A DNA stretch of 56,695 nt from positions 1-56,695 of the forward strand of contig JAIDSM010000148.1 in the NCBI GenBank assembly GCA_029061225.1, written 5' to 3'. The notes beneath the pieces are model-generated. The model did not search any database and was not told the DNA's origin. It worked only from the letters and a program-made list of their open reading frames with translations. Position 1 is the first letter of the stretch, and each line of letters opens with the position of its first letter. The position numbers were made by a program, and so were the translations under genes. This stretch comes from Muribaculaceae bacterium (GTDB lineage Bacteria; Bacteroidota; Bacteroidia; Bacteroidales; Muribaculaceae). Shown here one piece after another: positions 31,958-40,915 of the stretch.

Positions 31958-34420
31958 TTAATCAAAGATTCCTTCTACAGATTCTGCCTGCACTTCCTCG
32001 CCGCCGCCAGTCCAGACTTCACCGTCGCAGGCTTCAAAGTTGGCCGGGAACTGGAACTTGGTGTCCTGGCTATATGGAAGGCTCTTGTCGGCATAGACCT
32101 TCTGCATGTAGAGTCCATAGACCGGCAGGGCGGCTCTCGCGCCCTGGCCAAGAGCCATGGTGTTGAAGTGGATGTATCTCTCGTCGCCTCCTACCCATAC
32201 GCCTGTCACGAGATCGGGAGTGAAGCCCATAAACCAGCTGTCGGAGTTTGAGTTTGTCGTACCGGTCTTGCCTCCCATTTCAGCAGATATTCCATATTTG
32301 CTTCTCAGGCTTGCGCCAGTACCGCTCTGCACTACACTCATGAGCATGGAGAGAATCTTCCAGTAAGCCTTTTCGTTGGTCACTTCCGTTCGGTGAGGTG
32401 TCGCGGAGTATATGACGTTGCCCTGATTGTCTTCGATCTTGGTGACGAATACAGGATCAGTCCTGATTCCATTATTGGCGAAGGTAGAGTAGGCACCTAC
32501 CATGTCACGCACCGGCACGTCTACCGTACCTAAGCAAAGCGGCATGTAGGCCTCTATGTGGCCTGTAAGACCGAACACCCGCATCTTGTTGGCAAGGTTT
32601 ATCGGTTTCAACTCGTTGACAAGCCGGGCGGAAATCCAGTTGTTGGAGTTGGTGAGAGCCCAATGAAGCGTGACCATTTCACCAACGTGTCCGCCTCCGC
32701 TGTTGCGGGGGCTCCAGCCGTTGAATGTCGGCTGTGAATTAAGAAACTTTGAACAGGGTGTGAAGTCCTGCTCCATTGCCAGTGTATATAGGAAGGGCTT
32801 CGCTGTAGATCCGATCTGTCGTTTGCCTCGGCTGACCATGTCGTACTGGAACCACTGGAAGTCCGGACCACCCACATAAGCCTTCACATTGCCGTTGTGC
32901 GGGTCCATGCTCATCAGACCAGTCCGCAGGATCGACTTCATGTAGAGCAGTGAGTCTCGTGGAGTCATAGTGACGGTCTTGCTTCCGGGTACGGTCTTGC
33001 CGTCTTCCTTCACATAAGCGAAGATATCCATCTCCACCGGAGTGTTGAATGCTCGGTCGATCTCTTCCTGCGAATGCCCGGCGAGTTTCATCACGCGATA
33101 ACGCTCGCTCTGCCGGATAGCATTGCGGATCAACTGCTCCACTCCCTTTGTTGAGAGTTCGGCCTGATTGGTGGTGTAGGGTCCATTCTTGAGACCCTTC
33201 TTCTCCTGAAAGAATGCAGGCTGAAGAGTTTCGCCAAGATGCTTGCGCACCGCCTCTTCAGCATATTCCTGCATCTTGAGGTCGATGGTAGAGTAGATTT
33301 TCAAACCGTCAGTATACAGGTTGTAGTAGGAACCGTCCGGCTTGGGGTTCTTCTCGATCCATCCGTAGAGAGGATTCTCCTCCCATTGGGTGGAGTCTGT
33401 GTTGTAGTTACCCATCGCAAGGTCGTAAGCCATCTTGTTATCATATTTCGAACGGCTCGGACGCTCCGGTTTCTTCGCCGTCATTAGGCGGCGAATCTCC
33501 TCGCGAAGGTAGGGAGCGGTGCCGACCTTATGGTCGACACGGTGGTAGTCAAGTCCAAGAGGCAGCTGCTTGAGCGAGTCGCACTCTTCTTTCGAGAGCC
33601 TGCCGTCTTTCTGCATCTGTTCGAGCACCACGTTTCTACGGTTGAGCACACGCTCGCCGTGGCGAAGGGGATTGAAGTAGCTTGGATTTTTGAGCATGCC
33701 GACGAGCATGGCTGCCTCTTCGCATCGGAGGTCGCCCGGTTCCTTTCCGAAGTAAACGTTGGCAGCCGTCTTGATACCCACCGCATTGTTGAGGAAGTCG
33801 AAGCGGTTGAGATACATGTTCAATATTTCGTCTTTCGTATAGAACCGCTCAAGTTTCAGCGCGATCATCCATTCTATAGGTTTCTGCATCGCGCGCTTGA
33901 ATATATTGCTGCTGGGCTGGGAATACAGCTGCTTGGCAAGCTGCTGGGTGATGGTGGAGGCGCCACCCGAAGATTTATCGCCCATCATTATCGTCTTGAC
34001 CATAGTTCGGCCCAAAGCCATGAAGTCGATACCGGAATGTGACTCGAATCGCACATCTTCAGTAGCGATGAGGGCATCGATAACGTAGTGGGAGAGGTTG
34101 TCGTAGTCAGTATAAACACGGTTTCCCGCGCCGGCGAAGTATCGACCGAGCTCCGTAGTGCCATCGGAAGCATAGACAACGCTTGCCAGTTTATCGTGCG
34201 GATCCTCCAGCTCCTCGATAGGGGGCATATATCCGATAACTCCGTTATAGACAAGGAGCATGAAGATAGCGATGAAAGCGCCGAGAGCGATAAAGGAGAT
34301 CCACATCCACCGAATGATGGTAATGGGTCTGATCCGCTTCTTAGCCGGCTGGTCATCGGTCATCAATAGTATGTCGTCGTCCTGAGACTTCTTATTTTTG
34401 CTGCTTTTGAATATATTCAT
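31958..34420 (-). CDS. mrcA: penicillin-binding protein 1A (bifunctional class A PBP)
   Basis: Polymerises and cross-links peptidoglycan. The 820-residue protein has a short basic cytoplasmic tail, one membrane helix at about 38-60, a GT51 glycosyltransferase domain (ATEDVRFESHSGID, GGASTITQQLAKQL) and a transpeptidase domain with the active-site SxxK in GSTAKPF, SNN, and the KTG motif in GGKTGTTNSNSDSW. The length fits Bacteroidetes PBP1A. It is transcribed alone from a consensus promoter (34446-34476). Confidence 0.93.
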   Translation of the reverse strand: MNIFKSSKNKKSQDDDILLMTDDQPAKKRIRPITIIRWMWISFIALGAFIAIFMLLVYNGVIGYMPPIEELEDPHDKLASVVYASDGTTELGRYFAGAGNRVYTDYDNLSHYVIDALIATEDVRFESHSGIDFMALGRTMVKTIMMGDKSSGGASTITQQLAKQLYSQPSSNIFKRAMQKPIEWMIALKLERFYTKDEILNMYLNRFDFLNNAVGIKTAANVYFGKEPGDLRCEEAAMLVGMLKNPSYFNPLRHGERVLNRRNVVLEQMQKDGRLSKEECDSLKQLPLGLDYHRVDHKVGTAPYLREEIRRLMTAKKPERPSRSKYDNKMAYDLAMGNYNTDSTQWEENPLYGWIEKNPKPDGSYYNLYTDGLKIYSTIDLKMQEYAEEAVRKHLGETLQPAFFQEKKGLKNGPYTTNQAELSTKGVEQLIRNAIRQSERYRVMKLAGHSQEEIDRAFNTPVEMDIFAYVKEDGKTVPGSKTVTMTPRDSLLYMKSILRTGLMSMDPHNGNVKAYVGGPDFQWFQYDMVSRGKRQIGSTAKPFLYTLAMEQDFTPCSKFLNSQPTFNGWSPRNSGGGHVGEMVTLHWALTNSNNWISARLVNELKPINLANKMRVFGLTGHIEAYMPLCLGTVDVPVRDMVGAYSTFANNGIRTDPVFVTKIEDNQGNVIYSATPHRTEVTNEKAYWKILSMLMSVVQSGTGASLRSKYGISAEMGGKTGTTNSNSDSWFMGFTPDLVTGVWVGGDERYIHFNTMALGQGARAALPVYGLYMQKVYADKSLPYSQDTKFQFPANFEACDGEVWTGGGEEVQAESVEGIFD

Positions 34421-34445
34421 TTGAGCTCACATCTGTTTTAATCTG

Positions 34446-34476
34446 CAAATTTAGTCATTTTAGTTGAGATAGCAAA
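34446..34476 (-). promoter_or_regulatory. Bacteroidetes promoter of the PBP1A gene
   Basis: The minus strand has TTTG (34476-34473), a 19-nt spacer and TAAATTTG (34453-34446), 26 nt before the ATG. Confidence 0.75.
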
Positions 34477-34634
34477 AGTAATTTAGTTAAAAGTGCTTGT
34501 TTCCTCTTGAAGCCTTATTGCTGTTTCATTTAAATAAACGTTTACCGAATCTCATGCCGGCACCGGTGAGGTGGTGCGAATACTTATTCCGGATTCTCCG
34601 TGAACCATGTACTCGTCAAATTAGCTCATAACGT

Positions 34635-35681
34635 TTATTTAAGAATAACCCATCGACCGGTTTTGTCTGAACCTTCCCTTTCGATATAACCAAGTTTCTT
34701 CAATTCTCGAGTTGACCGAGTTATTGTAGATTCAGAAATATTGAGAATTTCCATTAGTTCATAAGATTTGATTTCTGGTTTGTTGACGATAGCCTGATAA
34801 ATCCTTAGTAGGGTCTTGTTAAGTCGTTTTACACCGTCATTTACGCCATCATTTACACCGTCATTATTGACAGTTACAGTGTTATTGACAGTATCATTTT
34901 CTTGATACTCTATAACTCGGTGGTTGAGGTTGGCAATATGATGCCTAAGCATCATATCCTGTGCTATGGTGGAATCGTCTTTCTCCCGGCTATCAACCAA
35001 TGACTGTATATATTCTCCCTTGTCTTCTCTTTTAAGGATAGATGGCACAAGACCCAACTGACGCTGAATCATATTCATTACTAATCGGGTAGTGCGTCCA
35101 TTGCCATCAACCCATGGATGAATAGTCACAAGTCGGAAGTGAGCCTCAAAACTCAGACGATAGCATGCTGCGATATCGTTTTTGTCAATATTGGCAATCG
35201 AGTCATTAAGCCATTTGCAGAAATCCTCCACGGCACGTGGAACTTTATTATAGGCAAGATAACTTCTACCCCCAATACCTGCACTGACATTGCAAAGACG
35301 GAACTCGCCCTTTGATGAATCGAATTGTCCGGCAATAGTGGAATATTCACTTCCAGTTCGGCGCATTACGAGTGCTGAGAGTTGTTGCAATAGCCGAGGA
35401 GTGTATGTCGGATTTTCAGAGGCAATTCTGAACGCATGAAGATAAGCGTCTTTCAGATCGACGTTCATCATCTGTTCGGTCAGTGATCGCCCCTTTGCTG
35501 CAATACCCTCATCGAAAAGAAGTTGATTCTCGATCTCAGTAACAGTGGAACCCTCAATAGCCGTAGAATGGGTAACGATAGAGTATAGGTAGAACTTTTT
35601 ATAGTCTACCTGATCCTCAACTCCAGAAGCCAAATAAGTCTTCAGAGCATCTTCAATCTGTATGTCAAGATCTTTATCCAT
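34635..35681 (-). CDS. Fic-domain protein with C-terminal winged helix
   Basis: Fic proteins transfer AMP or other phosphate-containing groups to proteins. The active site IHPWVDGNGRTTR (187-199) fits HPFxDGNGR with Trp for Phe. A class II type N-terminal inhibitory motif is present (STAIEG, residues 39-44, with the Glu that blocks ATP). The C-terminal 70 residues form a likely winged helix (SYELMEILNISESTITRSTRELKKLGYI). Between them is a tandem NDGV repeat from a 12-nt repeat at 34831-34866. It is the last gene of the type I restriction operon, 11 nt after the AlbA gene, so a defence or regulatory role is inferred. Confidence 0.9.
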   Translation of the reverse strand: MDKDLDIQIEDALKTYLASGVEDQVDYKKFYLYSIVTHSTAIEGSTVTEIENQLLFDEGIAAKGRSLTEQMMNVDLKDAYLHAFRIASENPTYTPRLLQQLSALVMRRTGSEYSTIAGQFDSSKGEFRLCNVSAGIGGRSYLAYNKVPRAVEDFCKWLNDSIANIDKNDIAACYRLSFEAHFRLVTIHPWVDGNGRTTRLVMNMIQRQLGLVPSILKREDKGEYIQSLVDSREKDDSTIAQDMMLRHHIANLNHRVIEYQENDTVNNTVTVNNDGVNDGVNDGVKRLNKTLLRIYQAIVNKPEIKSYELMEILNISESTITRSTRELKKLGYIEREGSDKTGRWVILK

Positions 35682-35692
35682 ATTCTTTAGTG

Positions 35693-37306
35693 TTATTGTC
35701 TTCTTCGGTACTTCTGATTTGGATCATTAGGATTGTCTGGGATGGTGCGTTCCAACACGGCAATCTCGATCAATGAGGTAATATATTTTTTACGGTTCTT
35801 TGACTGATTGGTTATACCCAATCTATCCATAATCTCTTGAGCAGTTCTTGGTACTGAACAGAAATTCCGTATATCTTGCTCCTTCTTAGTTAACTTCCGG
35901 GTAACTAAGTTATCCTTTACTTGGTTACTTTCATTGCGAACTTGGTTACTGTTATTCTGAGGTTGGTTACTGTTATTTTCAGGTTCGTTAGTTACTTGCT
36001 CACTCGTCAAAGTATCAGGAACTAAGTTACCTTGGTTAGTTGCTTGGTCAACTTTGCGAGGGATCGTTATGACAAATTCGTTGGAGAAGTGGGTTATTTC
36101 CCGTTGATCGATGCCATTTAAGAAAATCACGTTCGGATCATACTCAAGGGCTCGACGCACTCCACTGCCTGCGCCAGTATAGGGTAGCAAGTAGTTGGCG
36201 TTGGTAAAGAGGAACATATTGCGAGGCATCGACGTACCATTTTTTATATCCTCTACGGTCAGTCCATTCGGTAGCGCTCCCGGGCTATGTATTTCCACCC
36301 GATCATCAAAAATGAAGATGCGTATTGGAGCCTTGATGTTTAGGGAGCGGTGGACTAAAGCGTTGACCGTATACTCTATTAGACTTTCGTATGGAATTTC
36401 CAATTGACCAAGTGAATTGAATTCCTTTTCCACTTGTACTTTGCGAAGATTGCGGGTAAAGAAATTCATGATAGTCCTGAACTGATGAAGGAGATTTCCT
36501 TCTATCTCCATATCGTGCATCTTGTCTCTGAACTGTGTGCCACCGACAGAGTTACCCAAAAAACTGATACATTTTGCAGTCATGACCGGAAGCCAACGCT
36601 GTGTATATTTCCCGAAAAGTAGTATGGCTGCCACGGTCAGTTTTCCATCGGAACGAATGAATCTCAAATTCTTCAACAACCTTTCGATTGTAGTTCCTGT
36701 AATGACAAACTCAGCCATCTGATCAAGTGAATAATCCTTCATATTCAGTTCGTCAATATGTTTCCCCTTGAATACAGGTGCAAACCTACTCATCAAATAC
36801 AGTTTGATGGTGTCGGCGTCAAGGTCGTCGAGGGTAGCACCCGGCACAGCAGCCTCATCAGGATCAAAATTCCCGCATTCACTCATCATCTCAGCAAGTT
36901 CCGAATTATCGAACACTTTACGCTTATCAGCCCCATTCTTAACCCATATCACCCCTTTGTTGTCGTGATACGGCTTATTCTTACCCTCAGGAATAGTAGC
37001 GACAACGACTGCACCTCCGGTTACAAGAGCATTCTCAACCTCAATCAATACATTAGGAATAACATTCTCAGATGCGATATTTGTCAAGAGATTAGTAGTC
37101 TCCTGTAGTTCCGTATAAGATAGCGCATTAATCTCACCGGACTTGTCATTAATGCCGATGATGAGCCTTCCGCCACGAGAATTGCTGAACGCAACCATCT
37201 CGCAGCCGATCTCATACTTATCCTCTTTGCTTACGATGCGTTCTTTGAACTGCACCTGCCCGGCCTCAGCCAAATCTCTCAATTTAAGTATATCTTGCTC
37301 TGTCAT
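35693..37306 (-). CDS. AlbA_2/Schlafen-type ATP-binding putative regulator
   Basis: The 537-residue protein begins with an AlbA_2 (Schlafen AAA_4-like) domain: QFKERIVSKEDKYEIGCEMVAFSNSRGGRLIIGIND. A GHKL-like (HATPase_c_4) part follows: VNALVHRSLN, IFIFDDRVEIHSPGALPNGLT, GSGVRRAL. The C-terminus is a winged-helix-like region (TAQEIMDRLGITNQSKNRKKYI). Between them, 21-nt tandem repeats (35921-36004) encode a seven-residue Asn/Gln-rich linker repeat (NQVRNES, NQPQNNS, NEPENNS). Such proteins are common in restriction and abortive-infection loci. The molecular activity is unknown. Confidence 0.85.
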   Translation of the reverse strand: MTEQDILKLRDLAEAGQVQFKERIVSKEDKYEIGCEMVAFSNSRGGRLIIGINDKSGEINALSYTELQETTNLLTNIASENVIPNVLIEVENALVTGGAVVVATIPEGKNKPYHDNKGVIWVKNGADKRKVFDNSELAEMMSECGNFDPDEAAVPGATLDDLDADTIKLYLMSRFAPVFKGKHIDELNMKDYSLDQMAEFVITGTTIERLLKNLRFIRSDGKLTVAAILLFGKYTQRWLPVMTAKCISFLGNSVGGTQFRDKMHDMEIEGNLLHQFRTIMNFFTRNLRKVQVEKEFNSLGQLEIPYESLIEYTVNALVHRSLNIKAPIRIFIFDDRVEIHSPGALPNGLTVEDIKNGTSMPRNMFLFTNANYLLPYTGAGSGVRRALEYDPNVIFLNGIDQREITHFSNEFVITIPRKVDQATNQGNLVPDTLTSEQVTNEPENNSNQPQNNSNQVRNESNQVKDNLVTRKLTKKEQDIRNFCSVPRTAQEIMDRLGITNQSKNRKKYITSLIEIAVLERTIPDNPNDPNQKYRRRQ

Positions 37307-37339
37307 ACGTATTCTACTTTTCTCTGTCTCAGCAGATCT

Positions 37340-38629
37340 TCAACGTTTATCGATAGTGCCATTGGTCGTAGTTTGTGGTAAGGGTTCGCAGAATGTTTTG
37401 TTTACTACTCGGTCTCGCATCAGTTTCATATCGGTAAAATTACGGCAAATATTCTGCACAATCTCCAAATAATTATCTGAGCCATCCTCTTTCTTATGAT
37501 AGTATGGCTTTATTGAAACACAGTTTCTATGCTCGAATAATGTATTTAGAAGCGTCCTATCGGAATTACCACAGGAATGCCCCATTATATACACCTGATA
37601 CGGCGCAGACTCAGTAAATTGAAGCATACCTCGATAATTAGGAGATTCTAAGTATCGGATAGACTTTATATTTTTCAAATATTCATTATCATTGTTTCTG
37701 AGAAACTCTTTATAACTTTCATCAAGTTCGTCCCCATAGCCGAATATCATATTCGTAGGATTTGTTAAATCTCCATGTATATGATTTGCATAAAGCCTAC
37801 ATACTTGGGAATAACAATCAGTAATTTGAGTGTAATTAAAGCTAAGTAACACTGTATTGATGGGTCTAAGCAATTGGCCAGGAATCTTTGTGATATCCGT
37901 AACAACCAAACTTCCATCAGGATACTTTGCAACAGCATTCTGTAAAAAATTATCTACCTCTTCTCGAATAGCTAACGCTTGATCCATTTGCACATCAAAT
38001 GCGTTTAATTGTTTGTACAACGTATATCTATTTTGATTGGCCCAATAATTGCAATGTTCATAAAAACTATTGTAACTACTAACGGCTATATCCCCAAACT
38101 TTATAGGTTCCGATATAATTTGCGAAATAGAATCGTTACAGCTGAAACCATTAAGATTGAGCAAGCTCAGATACTGAGTCAGCAAATGAAGAATTTGTTG
38201 TAATTGGGAGTTTAATTCCAACGGTGAACATCCAATCTTTGGATTTGATATTGATTCCTTTAGGAGAGTATAATACTCATTCTCTATATCAACCCAATTC
38301 TTTTCTTTAATTGATTTGCATATTCGATTTAATAATACAGATTGGCTTACATCAAATTTATCTTTATCTGCGATTAACGCATTTACAAATTCTACTCCTT
38401 TAGGAGCGTTAAATGTGTACCCAAACTGCCATATAAGGCTATGCCACGTATCTTGACCTTGACTGACTTTAATAGAGAATGTACAAAGACCGTCTGATAA
38501 AGTACGATTATGACACATCATTAAATTTCGTAGCCAGCAATCCCAATACCAGTTCATGAAATCTTCATATCTGGTTGGCAGACCATGAGCTAAGTCAAAA
38601 CCGTTACCTATAAGTATAATTCTATTCAT
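37340..38629 (-). CDS. AbiH-family abortive infection protein
   Basis: The 429-residue protein begins with the AbiH signature LIGNGFDLAHGLPTRYEDF and has the closing pattern YIMGHSCGNSDRTLLNTLF. The AbiH family is named for a lactococcal phage-resistance gene; the biochemical mechanism is not settled to my knowledge. The gene is visibly AT-rich compared with hsdR and hsdM. It starts 9 nt after the stop of the AAA ATPase gene and precedes the AlbA gene by 33 nt, so it is embedded in the type I restriction operon. Confidence 0.88.
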   Translation of the reverse strand: MNRIILIGNGFDLAHGLPTRYEDFMNWYWDCWLRNLMMCHNRTLSDGLCTFSIKVSQGQDTWHSLIWQFGYTFNAPKGVEFVNALIADKDKFDVSQSVLLNRICKSIKEKNWVDIENEYYTLLKESISNPKIGCSPLELNSQLQQILHLLTQYLSLLNLNGFSCNDSISQIISEPIKFGDIAVSSYNSFYEHCNYWANQNRYTLYKQLNAFDVQMDQALAIREEVDNFLQNAVAKYPDGSLVVTDITKIPGQLLRPINTVLLSFNYTQITDCYSQVCRLYANHIHGDLTNPTNMIFGYGDELDESYKEFLRNNDNEYLKNIKSIRYLESPNYRGMLQFTESAPYQVYIMGHSCGNSDRTLLNTLFEHRNCVSIKPYYHKKEDGSDNYLEIVQNICRNFTDMKLMRDRVVNKTFCEPLPQTTTNGTIDKR

Positions 38630-38638
38630 TCTTTCTAG

Positions 38639-40855
38639 TTATAGGGTGGAGTTCATCATCATTTCATAATGAGCAAGATGATTTGTATGAATAAAGATGC
38701 CCTTAAAGACATTATAAAATTTCTCAATGGTATCTTCGGGGGCTTCGAGGAAGAGATCATCTGGTAAACAATGAGAACCATCATTAATCCAACAGAGTAA
38801 GGAACGACATATTTCTTGTTCTTCAAACGAAGGAAACTTATGGATAAGATCATCGTCTCCATATTTTCCTAATATTTTAAAGTAGGTTTCAATTATGCGC
38901 CTCATAACATTCTGTATAGTTATAACAGAACTGATACCTTTCTGTCGGACTTCTTTCCAGAGTAATTCGTAAGAACTGCTAATTGGGTTGTTTTGTTCAT
39001 GAGCTGTTAATGTAGTTACATTATTAGACTTCCTTAAAATCCAATAATGTGTTGATCCATTAGCATGAGTTCGTCCATCGATAAACGATACTTCTTTATG
39101 AAAATATACATTATGCGTGAGTAAAATAAGTTGTTTAATATTGCCATCCTTAGACTTAATCTTCTTGATTAGTTCTTTAATAAGAGAACTTACAACAAAT
39201 AAGACTGAACTATCTAAACTAGAAATCGGATCATCAATAACTATAATTCGATTATCAGTGATATTATTTTCACTCAAACTCCCTTTAGAAAGTTGCATAA
39301 AATAAAGAAATGTGATAAAAGTTATCTCTCCTTCGCTAAGTGTAGATAGTGCAATACTACCATCAGGCCGACATATTTGGTATTGGTTTGCATCGCTATC
39401 ATAGGGCCTGATATGAAAACTTGTGATACCGTATGCCGTTAGCGTGCGATTGATCTCGTCAATTGCAGGCTGAACGCTTGTAACATTCTTACTTAAATTT
39501 TCAATCTCTCTCTTTAGTTCCCCAATTACAATAAGTTGCTTGTTATGCTTCGTATTTAAGTTATCAATTCCTCGCTGTAATCCCTTTATATTTTTCAGAT
39601 ATGTGTTAGTCTCGTTTTTGAATGAGGTGCAAAAGAATTGCCAAGCTAATAGTATCAGTTGGGTCTTTTCCGTATTAATATTCTCTATTAGTTGATTATG
39701 TTTTGATATCGCAGAATTAGCGATTTGAATAATTGAAGATATCTTAGATAATATTTCACTGGTATTCTCTAATGTTACAGATCGACTTGGTTCTGCAACC
39801 TTATTTGCAATAAGATTTTTATTATTTGAGAGTGAAGTTGATAAAGCAGATATTGCGATTTCAAACTCTTCGATATTTAATTTAGAGCTTAGATTATCTT
39901 TTTCTTGAGATAATATTCGTCTTAGAAAAAATATAATATTATCATTTTCATTTTGGTATGAATCCGCCAATGTCTTAATTGCATTTATTGATTCATTATA
40001 TGTAGCATCAAAAAAATCCGAAAGTTGCTTCTTAAATTCATCCGTAATTGTATTCTTTTGGCAAAAAGGACACACATTGCTATTAGCTTGAATATACGAG
40101 CGACCAACATTAATCCAATCACTCATATTTAAATGTTTAATAAGTTTGCTGATAGGGACATCGTCTACGCCTATAATCTTGGTTTCCCATAATTTATTAT
40201 TTTCAACTTCAGATAAATGATTAATCGGAATTAAAGGAATTAAGGGCAGTTCAATTGCGTTTTCCTTTAAGAATAAAGTATTGTACTTTTCGATTATATC
40301 TTCAATTGAACTAACTATTTCTGATTGAGGCTTTGCAGCTTCAATCAGAAATTTATCTACGAGTTTTTGTTTCAGCATGTACCCTCTAAAGACTTCCTTA
40401 AGAGTACCTTCGTATTTCTTATATATTTGATTCCAGATCAACTCTTTGAAACCATCCATCTGAGCATTAAGTTCCGTTTTAAGTTTCTCTATGGATGAAT
40501 AATAACTTTTATCCGTTTCTTGTGCTTCTGTTAGTGACTTTTTTTTACTTTCGATAATATCTAATTCATCTTTCGTTGCTTTGCCTAATGTAAATACTCC
40601 TCTGATTTTACCAGTTGAGAAGTTCTCTTCCCTAAAGGTCTTATTATATACTAATAAAGGAAGTTCTCCCTCTTCGTCCCAATCGATTGAACATGAAGAA
40701 AATACCGGAGATAAAGGAGACTTTAGATAATTGCTGACTGTAGTTTTCCCACTACCATTTCCGCCATATACGAAATTGATGAGTTTCATATTCTCAAATG
40801 TCACTCCAACTTCATTATATGTGGCTATATTTTTGATAGTAATCTGCTTAATCAT
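38639..40855 (-). CDS. RloC/PrrC-like AAA ATPase with a zinc-hook-like CPFC
   Basis: The 738-residue protein has a Walker A GGNGSGKTT (31-39), long coiled-coil regions broken by CPFC (262-265, a zinc-hook-like CxxC), ABC signature LSEGE, and Walker B RIIVIDDPISSLDSS (536-550). This is the AAA_13 architecture of PrrC and RloC, anticodon nucleases that associate with type I restriction enzymes. C-terminal residues Arg652, Glu656 and His695 (RRIIE and NDGSH) are arranged like the Arg-x3-Glu...His triad reported for PrrC, from memory. The gene is strongly AT-rich. It lies 60 nt downstream of hsdR, mirroring the prrC arrangement. Cleavage of tRNA is inferred, not shown. Confidence 0.85.
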   Translation of the reverse strand: MIKQITIKNIATYNEVGVTFENMKLINFVYGGNGSGKTTVSNYLKSPLSPVFSSCSIDWDEEGELPLLVYNKTFREENFSTGKIRGVFTLGKATKDELDIIESKKKSLTEAQETDKSYYSSIEKLKTELNAQMDGFKELIWNQIYKKYEGTLKEVFRGYMLKQKLVDKFLIEAAKPQSEIVSSIEDIIEKYNTLFLKENAIELPLIPLIPINHLSEVENNKLWETKIIGVDDVPISKLIKHLNMSDWINVGRSYIQANSNVCPFCQKNTITDEFKKQLSDFFDATYNESINAIKTLADSYQNENDNIIFFLRRILSQEKDNLSSKLNIEEFEIAISALSTSLSNNKNLIANKVAEPSRSVTLENTSEILSKISSIIQIANSAISKHNQLIENINTEKTQLILLAWQFFCTSFKNETNTYLKNIKGLQRGIDNLNTKHNKQLIVIGELKREIENLSKNVTSVQPAIDEINRTLTAYGITSFHIRPYDSDANQYQICRPDGSIALSTLSEGEITFITFLYFMQLSKGSLSENNITDNRIIVIDDPISSLDSSVLFVVSSLIKELIKKIKSKDGNIKQLILLTHNVYFHKEVSFIDGRTHANGSTHYWILRKSNNVTTLTAHEQNNPISSSYELLWKEVRQKGISSVITIQNVMRRIIETYFKILGKYGDDDLIHKFPSFEEQEICRSLLCWINDGSHCLPDDLFLEAPEDTIEKFYNVFKGIFIHTNHLAHYEMMMNSTL

Positions 40856-40915
40856 TTTGCGTAATATTTAAGTCGTGTCGTCATATATTGAATTATTGGC
40901 GAATGAATAAAGACA

